Assembly (NCBI RefSeq): GCF_025997855.1
Contig: NZ_AP026560.1
Coordinates: forward strand, 894,001-958,000
Length of the DNA: 64,000 bases
Source: Deinococcus aetherius
Lineage (GTDB): Bacteria; Deinococcota; Deinococci; Deinococcales; Deinococcaceae
Direction: 5' to 3'
Made by a program: the position numbers and the translations under genes. Positions within the stretch are counted from its first letter, which is position 1. Every line of letters begins with the position of its first letter. The notes beneath the pieces are model-generated. The model did no database searches, was not told the origin of the DNA, and worked only from the letters and a program-made list of their open reading frames with translations. Below are positions 49,080 to 62,928 of this stretch, piece after piece.

Positions 49080-51317
49080 TTACTGCGTTCCCGCCTGAAT
49101 GCGCTCCACCTGCAACTTCTTGTCCCGAATGCCATCCAAGGTCAGTTCCAAGCCTGCCACCTCCCCCACCCAGTCGTTGGCCCGCGCCTCTGTCATCAAC
49201 CGTATGGTGTCTCGCTCAATCTCCAACAGGCGAGGCATTTGATCCGGGTCCATTCGCAACATGGGACAGCGCACGCAAGCGTGTTCGTGCGCACACGGCG
49301 TTTGGTAAGGCCGGTAGCAATTGCCCAAAGCCAGTTGCCGACGCCGAAAATGGCTCTCAAACTCCTCCAACTCGGCTTTGGTCGGCTCGCCGTACTCATG
49401 TGCTGGGCGCTCGCTGCGTCTGCGCGCCAAGTGTTGATGGTACGCCTGATGCGCTTCCAGGTCGTAAACCGCCACATAGCCCATTGTGGTGTTGAGGTTC
49501 TGGTGGCCGAGCATCCAGGCGACGATGTGCACGGGCAGGCCCTCGTTGACATGTCCGGTGGCGAACAAGCGCCGAAAGTCGTGCAGCACGAATCGCACCG
49601 GCTCTCCCCGTTCGTCTTGTAGGTTGGCCTGTGCACAGGCCAACTCCAACTGGTCACGCAAAAATGTTGCGCCCACGTGGCACTGCCGCCCATGTCGCCG
49701 TCTGAGGAACAAAAATGGCAGCGATGCTGACATCACGCGTTCACCGCGGTCGTATTGGACCGTGCTTGGCACCACACCATCTGGTCCTGCGACGCGGCGG
49801 CGAATCTGGGCCAGGACAGCCAGCAGCTCCTTGCTCACAGGGATCATCCGCTCCCGATCGGTTTTCGAAGGAGCAATGTTTAGAATAACGACCGTCTCAC
49901 CGCTCGCCAACGTCAATTTGCGTAGGCTCAGGTCGGTCAATTCCAAACATTCTTCTATGCGGAGACCCGTGAGGCGCAGCACCTCCAGCCCGGCCCACGC
50001 CCAAAAGGCAACTTCCTCCTCCTCTTCTATGGATCGCCGGTATGCCTTCGGTTGATCAGCGCGCCGGAAGTACAGAATTTTTGACTGAAGCCCAAACACC
50101 GTCAACCCGTTGGGTCCCAAACGCTCGTACCTCACGCCGTTGACTTCAAATTGATCGCCTACGGCCACTTGACAAAGTTGCTCACGAATGGCTCGCACCT
50201 CTGTGAACCGGCGGCGAAGCCATCCAATCAAGCGCGTCAGGTGGGGTGCCAGCCTCCGAATGCGCTCATGCATCCGCGCTCGCTGGTTATGAAACCTACT
50301 CGTTGAGTTGAAGACGGCTATGTCTGAATCCGTGATCGGCGATGGGTAAAGATGCCCGCTCCACTCATCCGGACGGTGAACGCACCACTCGCGCAAGTCC
50401 ATGTAAAAGTTTCGAACGGTGTAGAACATTTGCTCATCCCGCTTTTGACCTTCGCTTCGGTCGGTGTCGATCACCGCCTTCTTCCATGCTCGTGCAACGT
50501 CAGGAGGCAGGCGCAGTGTGTCGATGCCAGGCGAATAGGTTTCGATCCAGTGCCAAAATCGCGTCAGCCGTTGGGTAAGATTGCATAGCGAGCTGTAATC
50601 CAGAGTCGGCTCTAGCTCTTCTAGATAACGCACGATGAGGTCGCGCACCACCTTTGACTGAAGACCGCGCCGATCCACAAGCTCGGCAACACTCTCTTGA
50701 TAGAGTCGTCTTCGCATATTAGGGGTTAGAGGAGGATCAACAATCCAACCCAATGCTATCATTATATTTTGTGCATGGACATAGCCTTTCGGGACGATGT
50801 TGTTATTATAACAATATTCTGCATATTCAAGAAAATGAGGTGTCTTCAAGTCTGGTACACCCAAACCATTTTTTAAGGAGATTCGAGCGAGCGCCAGCAT
50901 GATATTGTTCATGCTTTGTGCGCTGATATGAGATTTAGCTGCATGGTCAGCTATCATTGCTTCTATTTCTTTTTTATCTGCCCAGTAGATTTTATTTGTG
51001 TTATTAAACAGGGGTTTGGTAAGAAAATCGTAACTGGGTCGTACTCCGCTCAAAGATGTAAAACGTTTTATAGCGTTAATTATGCAGCTTGTTACATCTT
51101 TGTTGAATCTTATTCCGGGCCACTGGCTTTCCTCCTTTCCCAATAACGACTCTATGGCATTCCACTTCTCCTGCCAATTCTCTCCCACTTGCACCTCAAG
51201 CTCGCGCATAAACAAATTGAACGCAAAGTTGTATCTCCCTTGTGTAGTAACGAGATGCTTACTAACGGATTTTCCGTGGAACATTAAAATTTCATCTGAT
51301 GTGAGTTCGGTTATCAC
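49080..51317 (-). CDS. tyrosine recombinase, Tn554 TnpB-like
   Basis: This large 745-residue recombinase has an N-terminal half that is helical and of unknown fold. The catalytic domain is at about residues 440-640: the first Arg in LTGLRIEECLELTDL, HDFRRLFATGHVNEG with the variant His-x-x-Arg-Arg, LGHQNLNTTMGYV with the nucleophile Tyr. A Cys-rich C-terminus (CAHEHACVRCPMLRMDPDQM) is characteristic of Tn554 TnpB proteins. Its GTG overlaps the preceding recombinase gene by four bases. It probably moves the island together with its partner. Confidence 0.8.
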   Translation of the reverse strand: MITELTSDEILMFHGKSVSKHLVTTQGRYNFAFNLFMRELEVQVGENWQEKWNAIESLLGKEESQWPGIRFNKDVTSCIINAIKRFTSLSGVRPSYDFLTKPLFNNTNKIYWADKKEIEAMIADHAAKSHISAQSMNNIMLALARISLKNGLGVPDLKTPHFLEYAEYCYNNNIVPKGYVHAQNIMIALGWIVDPPLTPNMRRRLYQESVAELVDRRGLQSKVVRDLIVRYLEELEPTLDYSSLCNLTQRLTRFWHWIETYSPGIDTLRLPPDVARAWKKAVIDTDRSEGQKRDEQMFYTVRNFYMDLREWCVHRPDEWSGHLYPSPITDSDIAVFNSTSRFHNQRARMHERIRRLAPHLTRLIGWLRRRFTEVRAIREQLCQVAVGDQFEVNGVRYERLGPNGLTVFGLQSKILYFRRADQPKAYRRSIEEEEEVAFWAWAGLEVLRLTGLRIEECLELTDLSLRKLTLASGETVVILNIAPSKTDRERMIPVSKELLAVLAQIRRRVAGPDGVVPSTVQYDRGERVMSASLPFLFLRRRHGRQCHVGATFLRDQLELACAQANLQDERGEPVRFVLHDFRRLFATGHVNEGLPVHIVAWMLGHQNLNTTMGYVAVYDLEAHQAYHQHLARRRSERPAHEYGEPTKAELEEFESHFRRRQLALGNCYRPYQTPCAHEHACVRCPMLRMDPDQMPRLLEIERDTIRLMTEARANDWVGEVAGLELTLDGIRDKKLQVERIQAGTQ

Positions 51318-52492
51318 AAGTCTCCTTCATCAGTTTTGAAAAAAGCGGCGAGATCATCGGTATCGTAATCACATGCGGTTGTCAAAGGTGTTGTTTCTTT
51401 GCGCGGCTCATTGAAGTGCCGCAACACCTGACGTATGGCTTCCTGGGGCTGAACACGCAAGTAGGTCTGTGTGGTGGTGATCCACCTGTGCCGCAGGTGT
51501 TTTTGCACATGCACAAGGGCCATGGTCGGATCACTTGCCAGGCGGATGCCGCAGGTGTGACGAAAGTCGTGCAACACCCAGTTGGTTCCCAGCCGGTCGT
51601 TGACGCGATTGAGCACGCCCCGCAACGCGGAATAATTCAGTGGTCGGTAGGGCCCGCGTCGGGTTTGCCAAAGCATGTCAAACGTTGACAGGGCGCGGCC
51701 AGCCAGGTAGAGGCGGAGGTAGGTGAAGGATTCGGCACTGGCCGCCACCCACTCCGGGCTCCGGGACCCTTTGGTGATGACCCGCACGGTCTGGCTGCCC
51801 CAATCCACGTCGCCTGGGGTCATGCCCAACAGCTCGCCCGCGCGCAGGCCCGCCGACAGCAGCAGATGGACCATCGCTCGGTCGCGGTGGCAGGTCAATT
51901 GCTCGATGACCGCTCGCACCTGATCGTCGGACAGGGCGCGCGGTAACAACGCGGGCACCTTCTGACGGAACGGCGCACGGCTCGGCAGCGGATACGGATG
52001 GACACCTCGAAAGAGGAACGTCCGGGTTCGGCGCAAGGGCCGGGCAGGATTGGCCTGGACAAACAAGTGCTCGTCTTGCAAAAACGCATAGAAACTCGCC
52101 AGGACGCTGAGACGGTGGTTAATGGTGGTGGGCTGGTAGCGGGCTGCGAGCTTGGCCTTGCCCGTGACCGGGTTGACGCTGCCCGCTGGGGGCCGATCTG
52201 CACCGTGCAGTCGGTACGGGTTGGTGCGGGAGCGCAGATCGTTGACGTACTCGCGGACATGACTGGGCAGGGCCGCCGACCACTCGGTTTTTTGGCGATG
52301 CAGGAAGCGAAACCAGTCAACCAAAGCATAGGCGTATGCCTTGACGGTGGCGGGGCTCTTGTCGCAGGCGGTCAGATGCGCGAGGTACAGGTGCACACAC
52401 TCCACCACCTCACCGCCTGCGTCTTTAAGCGCAAAAAGGGGGGTCTTCCCCGGCTGGAAGTAGACCTCGAACGGCTGAGCATGGGCCTCCAT
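51314..52492 (-). CDS. tyrosine recombinase, Tn554 TnpA-like
   Basis: This 392-residue recombinase has an N-terminal SAM-like core-binding domain (CVHLYLAHLTACDKSPATVK) and a catalytic domain with Arg in LLSAGLRAGELLGMTP, WVLHDFRHTCGIRLASDP and the nucleophile Tyr in RWITTTQTYLRVQPQEA. A GGGGAGG site four bases before MEAHAQ fixes the start; a longer frame exists but adds unrelated residues. The end overlaps the TnpB-like gene, as in Tn554. No TnpC-like partner was recognised. Confidence 0.85.
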   Translation of the reverse strand: MEAHAQPFEVYFQPGKTPLFALKDAGGEVVECVHLYLAHLTACDKSPATVKAYAYALVDWFRFLHRQKTEWSAALPSHVREYVNDLRSRTNPYRLHGADRPPAGSVNPVTGKAKLAARYQPTTINHRLSVLASFYAFLQDEHLFVQANPARPLRRTRTFLFRGVHPYPLPSRAPFRQKVPALLPRALSDDQVRAVIEQLTCHRDRAMVHLLLSAGLRAGELLGMTPGDVDWGSQTVRVITKGSRSPEWVAASAESFTYLRLYLAGRALSTFDMLWQTRRGPYRPLNYSALRGVLNRVNDRLGTNWVLHDFRHTCGIRLASDPTMALVHVQKHLRHRWITTTQTYLRVQPQEAIRQVLRHFNEPRKETTPLTTACDYDTDDLAAFFKTDEGDL

Positions 52493-52756
52493 TGAACCTC
52501 CCCTGCTGGAGGTCACGCTGGTCGCCATCACACGCTCCAAAACCGCAACAGGGACAGTCGCCTTGCCCCATACGCCTGCACAGCAGGCTGCCAATTCAGA
52601 CGTTGACGCGCGCCCATGCATGTTGACCTCCTGCGGTCATACATGTCCAGGGCGCGCATACCTGGTTCGTGCCGGATGTGGGGCTCTCCGAACCGTCTTC
52701 AGTGGTGCTCTCCGTGCGCTGTGTGAACCTTACACCGGCGCAGCCCCTGAGCGCTA

Positions 52757-53185
52757 GAGGTCATCTCAAAAGTGCCGCGTACCAACACCCTCCTGCTTTG
52801 CACATCACGTCCATGATTTCGAGGCCACTGCCTTTTTCCGCCGACTAGAACGAAGTTGCTGCTGTTTGGCTGGGCTGAATACTCCCGCGAGAAATGCCTG
52901 GCGCAGGGCCAGCAGCCGGGGATCTCCCGTCTGCGTATACAGGCGCCAAAGCAGTCGGGGAAAAACCCCTCTCCGATTCCACTGACGAAAACGCCCGTAA
53001 CAGGTGGATTTGGGTGGATATTCCGCTTTGGGCAACTGATCCCACTGGGCTCCTGACAAAAGCACCCACAACATCCCCTCAAGCAGTTGCTTGTCCGGGC
53101 GAGGGGTTCGGCCCATCTTCGACTGTTTGCGAGGTGGGCGCACAAGGGGAGCGACCAATGCCCACTGTTCCTCACTGAGCCGCAT
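52757..53185 (-). pseudogene. truncated IS5-family (DUF4096-type) transposase
   Basis: A 126-residue frame begins with [20 protein letters not shown] and contains LLEGMLWVLLSGAQWDQLPK and YGRFRQWNRRGVFPRLLW, the N-terminal domain of IS5/IS427-type transposases. Past AFLAGVFSPAKQQQLRS the family continues in another frame (VGGKRQWPRNHGRDV) and then breaks off; most of the DDE domain is missing. An IS-like end (GAGGTCATCTCAAAAG) lies at the left, but no matching end is found on the right, where the island border is. It is a remnant. Confidence 0.65.
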
Positions 53186-53228
53186 GTCACAGCACCAGCC
53201 TGCGGGCAGCGTACGGTACGGCAAGGTC

Positions 53229-53242
53229 CGTAGTGCGTTTAA
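53229..53242 (-). repeat. right near-terminal repeat of the island
   Basis: Read inward, TTAAACGCACTACG matches the left copy at 11 of 14 positions. It is five bases inside the right border. Confidence 0.4.
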
Positions 53243-53247
53243 CGTAT

Positions 53248-54468
53248 CAACTCTCCTTCCTGGCCGTCCTCGGCCTTTCCCTCTCGGGGCAGGCGGCGGC
53301 GCGACTCCCCGAGCGGTGGCCCCACTGGCTGCGCCTCGCGCTCGTCGCCACCGTCCTCGCGGAACTCGCCACCCTCCCGGTGACCCTCGGAAACTTCGGG
53401 CAACTGCCGCTCGTGGGCCTGCCCGCCAACCTGATCGCGGGCGTGATCATGGCTGCGCTCGTGCCGCTGGGCTTCGTGGCGGGGCTGCTCGGTCCGCTCG
53501 CCGTGCTCGTGAACTGGCTGACCGCCCTCCTCGCGGCGGCCCTGCTCGGTGTGGCCGGGGTCTTCGGGCACGCACCCGTCCTGACCTGGGGCGAGGTGGG
53601 TCCGGCCGGGGTCGTCGCTTACGCGGTGACGGCCCTCGCGGGCGCACTGTGGCTGCGCGGTCGTCTCCGTGCGTCCGCCCTGCTCGGCACACTCCTCGCC
53701 TGCGCTCTCCTGACCCTGCTCCCCGGCCTGCTGAAACCCGCCCGGGAGATGGTGTTCATCGATGTTGGGCAGGGAGACAGCACCCTCATCCGTGCCCCCG
53801 GCCTGAGCGTGCTGGTGGACGGGGGCGGCTCGGTCGGCAGCGACTACGACGTGGGCGGGCGGACGGTCGTTCCCGCCCTGCGTGCCCTGGGCGTCCGGAA
53901 CCTGTCGGCGGTTGTGGCGACCCACGCCGACACGGACCATATCGAGGGATTGTCGAGCGTCCTGCGCACCCTTCCGGTCGGCGAACTCTGGATCGGGCAG
54001 CGCAAGGCGGACGACCCCGTGCTCGGCGAACTTCTTACCACCGCCCGCGAGGAGGGCGTGCCCGTGCGCGAGGTGCGGCGTGGCGATCAGGTCACGGCAA
54101 GCGGCGTCACCCTCACCGTCCTGTGGCCCGCCGGGCGGGTGTGGAGCACCGAGGACAACGAGAACAGCGTCGCCCTGCGGGTCGAGTCCCACGGCTTCCG
54201 CGCCGCCCTGCTCGGCGACCTGCCCGCCCCCGTCGAGGCGCGGCTCGGTGTCGGCGACCTCGACCTTCTCAAGGCCGCCCACCACGGCAGCCGCCACAGC
54301 ACCGGGTCAGACATCCTGCGCGAGAGCACCCCCGCCGACGTCCTCATCAGCGTAGGACGCAACACCTACGGCCACCCGCACCCGGACGTGCTGAAGCGTG
54401 TTCAGGAGGTGGGTGCCCGTGTCTGGCGCACGGATAGGGTCGGTACCGTGCGTTGGCCCTTACCCTGA
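53248..54468 (+). pseudogene. comEC: 3' part of comEC after the island
   Basis: This 406-codon part resumes at [20 protein letters not shown], in the same frame as the 5' part. It encodes the remaining Competence-domain helices and the C-terminal metallo-beta-lactamase-like domain ([18 protein letters not shown], then [14 protein letters not shown] and [14 protein letters not shown]), which would degrade the non-transported strand. Island bases just upstream offer a GTG in frame but no ribosome-binding site, so no functional protein is expected. Rejoined, ComEC would be 744 residues, a normal length. Confidence 0.93.
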
Positions 54469-54484
54469 TCCTGGGACAAGCAAA

Positions 54485-54510
54485 ACCCGCCGGGATCGAT
54501 CCCGGCGGGT
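54485..54510 (-). terminator. intrinsic terminator of rpsA, shared with comEC
   Basis: ACCCGCCGGGATC and GATCCCGGCGGGT make a perfect 13-base-pair palindrome between the convergent comEC and rpsA stops. On the minus strand TTTTG follows, so it works best for rpsA. Confidence 0.88.
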
Positions 54511-54526
54511 CTTGACTTCCAGAGGC

Positions 54527-56359
<1,833 letters not shown>

Positions 56360-56424
56360 GCTCCCGGCACTTCACGCGCCCGGCGCCCTGTCCCTGTACC
56401 TGCGCTTAAGCGCGGCAACACCAC

Positions 56425-56453
56425 ACTCTAGCACCGCCCATCAGGGGGGGCAA
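56425..56453 (-). promoter_or_regulatory. sigma-70-type promoter of rpsA
   Basis: On the minus strand TTGCCC (-35) and TAGAGT (-10) are separated by 17 bases, about 85 bases before the rpsA start. This gives a normal leader with a ribosome-binding site. Confidence 0.6.
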
Positions 56454-56530
56454 GCGCGACGTGATGGCGTTACACACGGTCTATTCGATGTTTACCCGCT
56501 TTCAGGCCCTCCTGGGCAAGTCCCCGGCGG

Positions 56531-56559
56531 TTGACGCCCGGGAAAGGGGCAGCTATACT
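56531..56559 (+). promoter_or_regulatory. sigma-70-type promoter of tRNA-Gln
   Basis: TTGACG and TATACT are 17 bases apart, 47 bases before the tRNA. This is the best consensus match in the window. Confidence 0.8.
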
Positions 56560-56605
56560 CCCTCACGCTCACCTGCCTGGAATGGTGCGCGGCCAGAGTC
56601 GGCGA

Positions 56606-58177
<1,572 letters not shown>

Positions 58178-58390
58178 TCTCCAACACCGTGCTTTCCAAA
58201 CGAGTACAAAGGCTATGTCTGCTGACCACCGTTAACTTGCTGGCCGTCAGCGACGTGATTTGCCGTAAGTGGCCTTTTCCCTGAGGGTGTAGTTGACCCG
58301 GAGCAGGCATTCCTGGCATAGAAGGTGGGTGGAAGGGTTACACGACGACTCCTTTACTCTGTACTGGCATATTTAGATCGGAAAAGAAAA

Positions 58391-58414
58391 AGCGCAGGCC
58401 CTCAGGCCCGCGCT
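58391..58414 (-). terminator. intrinsic terminator of the hypothetical gene beside the integrase
   Basis: On the minus strand AGCGC-G-GGCC and GGCC-T-GCGCT form a stem with one mismatch and a four-base loop, followed by TTTTTCTTTTC. It lies about 50 bases after the stop of the hypothetical gene. Confidence 0.75.
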
Positions 58415-58463
58415 GTGAATGAATGGTAGGGGATTGCCCCTACATACGCAAGAGAAAAATCCT

Positions 58464-58955
58464 TCATTTTTTGGAGCGGTCCTTGCCCATCAAAAGATTC
58501 TCCACATACTGGGCAAACTCCTCCGGGCTCACTGACCCCTGGAACTTCTCCTCCCCACGGGCCTCCGCGCCTTCCTGACGGCGTCGCTCCAGTTCCTGGG
58601 CCTTCAGGTCCAGAAGGTCACGTAGCGCCTCCAGACGGGCAGCAAACACCGCAAACTCCCCATCCCGGACATGCTTGCCGGGGAGCATCAGGTGTCCCAC
58701 CAGGACGCGGGCTAGATCAAGGGTGTCGATGCCCTCCTCCTTGGCCAGGCGCCTCAGGGTCTCCACCAGCGGGTGAGAGTCGTCAAAGGAGAGGGGGAGG
58801 GGCCACAACGCCTCCTTCAGCGTCTCGACATGGCGGCTGAGCGGCGCGGGAATCGCAGGCTTGCGCCCCCTGCGGATCGCCTCCACCAGCTTGTGCCGCT
58901 CCCACAGCGCCCGGAATCCGGCTTCATCACTTGCCACCACATTCATCTGGTCCAT
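58464..58955 (-). CDS. hypothetical protein of the integrative element
   Basis: This 163-residue, mostly helical, charged protein (ASDEAGFRALWERHKLVEAI, then DLARVLVGHLMLPGKHVRDG and a Glu/Arg/Gln-rich end) is unrecognised. A GGAGG site ten bases before MDQMNVV fixes the start, and a longer frame reads into non-coding sequence. It lies between the integrase and the copper genes and could be a regulator or relaxation-type accessory protein of the integrated element. It has its own terminator. Confidence 0.55.
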   Translation of the reverse strand: MDQMNVVASDEAGFRALWERHKLVEAIRRGRKPAIPAPLSRHVETLKEALWPLPLSFDDSHPLVETLRRLAKEEGIDTLDLARVLVGHLMLPGKHVRDGEFAVFAARLEALRDLLDLKAQELERRRQEGAEARGEEKFQGSVSPEEFAQYVENLLMGKDRSKK

Positions 58956-59160
58956 CTGACAGGTGCCTCCTGTGCCCCGTGCACCCTGCTTCACGGTGGC
59001 CGACCCGACGATGCCATCGAACAGACCAAAGATCAAACTTTTGCCGTCCTGGACAACATTCATACCGTTTGTGGTGATGCCCGTACAGGAAGGCCGCCAA
59101 CAGGCTAAGGAAGCTGTTAGCGGGACAGGACGCTGGAAAGGGGTTAGGGCTGGGCTTGGG

Positions 59161-61641
<2,481 letters not shown>

Positions 61642-61880
61642 CGTTTCCCCCTCTCACCTCCGTGAGGCTGTGGGGTCAACGTAGAGCGGGTGTGTTCAGC
61701 TCTTGTAAAAGCGTCCGGCGGGCTTGGGCCTCGTCCTTGAGCCCGCCTTGAGGGTCGCCTGGGCTTTACACAAGCTGAACACAGCGCTGCCTACGCTGAC
61801 CGGGCACGGGTGTTCACCCACCGCTGCATCTGGAAACTCGCCGCTTTTGCCGCCCGCCCACGCCCCAGGGAGACCTTGCC

Positions 61881-62303
61881 ATGCCACAAAACACCCAGCG
61901 GATGCTCCAGACCCACCCCAACCCTGCCAGCGTCTTCGATCAAGCCGCCCTGGCCGCCTGCATCGACGCCTGCTTCGAGTGCGCCAACGTCTGCACCTCC
62001 TGTGCAGATGCCTGCTTGGGTGAGCGCGAGCACCTGATGCACCTCGTCCACTGCATCCGCCTCAACCTCGACTGCGCCGACGTGTGCGGCACCACCGGGC
62101 GGGTCCTCTCGCGGCTCACCCAACCGGACCAGAACGTCCTGCGCGCCCAGCTTCAGGCGTGCCTCGCCGCCTGCAAGGCTTGCGGGGACGAGTGCGAGAT
62201 GCACGCCCGCGATATGAACATGGCCCACTGCGGCGTGTGCGCGGAGAGCTGCCGCCGTTGTGAACAAGCCTGCCAGCAGCTCTTGGGGAGCATGACCGCA
62301 TGA
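61881..62303 (+). CDS. Cys-rich four-helix-bundle copper-storage protein
   Basis: This 140-residue protein has 18 cysteines in helical CxxxC patterns (CIDACFECANVCTSCADAC, then CLAACKACGDECEMHARDMN and CGVCAESCRRCEQAC). This is the Csp/DUF326 family, which fills a four-helix core with copper(I). There is no signal peptide, so it acts in the cytoplasm. An AGGGAGA site is upstream. Its stop overlaps the next gene (ATGA), and it is divergent from the ATPase, forming a copper-resistance cluster. Confidence 0.93.
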   Translation: MPQNTQRMLQTHPNPASVFDQAALAACIDACFECANVCTSCADACLGEREHLMHLVHCIRLNLDCADVCGTTGRVLSRLTQPDQNVLRAQLQACLAACKACGDECEMHARDMNMAHCGVCAESCRRCEQACQQLLGSMTA

Positions 62304-62905
62304 ACAAGGTGATCCTGACCCTGACCCTCATGGTCCTGCCCGTGAGTGCCGCCCAGGCGGGTGGCAGCGCGGGGGGCAGCATGTCCGGCATGTCCATGAC
62401 CATGCAGATGAACATGGACATGCACGCCCGGATGCAGCCGCTCCTGAACGACCTGCGGGACCTCTCCGGCACGGCCTTTGACCGGGCGTTCTTCTCCATG
62501 ATGATCCCCCATCACCAGAGCGCCATCGACATGAGCCGGGCCGCCCTGCCCCGGCTGCGTGATCCCCTGATCCGGGCCTGGGCGCAGGGCATTATCGACG
62601 ACCAGCAGAGGGAGATCGCGGAGATGCAGGCCGAGTTGCGCCGCCTGGGTGGGGTGGACACGGCGCGGCAGAACCGGATGCGCCAGGCCATGTCGGGCAT
62701 GAGCGGGATGATGGCGCAGGCACAGAACCCCGACCGAATGTTCCTGGAGATGATGCTGCCCCACCACGGCGGCGCCAATGACATGGCGAACATCGCCCTG
62801 CAAAACGGGCAGAGCGAGCAGGTGCTGGGCTTGGCGCAGCGCATCATCATGGCTCAGGCCGACGAGATGCATGACTTCAGGGACTGGCTGCGGACGCACC
62901 CGTAG
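62300..62905 (+). CDS. exported DUF305 protein
   Basis: This 201-residue protein has a signal peptide (VILTLTLMVLPVSAAQAGG), a Met-rich stretch (MSGMSMTMQMNMDMHARM) and two DUF305 repeats marked by MMIPHHQSAIDMSR and MMLPHHGGANDMAN. The Met and paired His residues probably bind copper outside the cytoplasm. It is translationally coupled to the copper-storage gene, giving one protein inside and one outside. Confidence 0.9.
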   Translation: MNKVILTLTLMVLPVSAAQAGGSAGGSMSGMSMTMQMNMDMHARMQPLLNDLRDLSGTAFDRAFFSMMIPHHQSAIDMSRAALPRLRDPLIRAWAQGIIDDQQREIAEMQAELRRLGGVDTARQNRMRQAMSGMSGMMAQAQNPDRMFLEMMLPHHGGANDMANIALQNGQSEQVLGLAQRIIMAQADEMHDFRDWLRTHP

Positions 62906-62928
62906 GAGGGCGCCGCGCGGGGCACCTG

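Noticed and set aside
53233..54468. 3' comEC part as an independent gene starting at an in-frame GTG
   Set aside because: The GTG and next four codons are island sequence, there is no ribosome-binding site, and the protein starts in the middle of a membrane domain.
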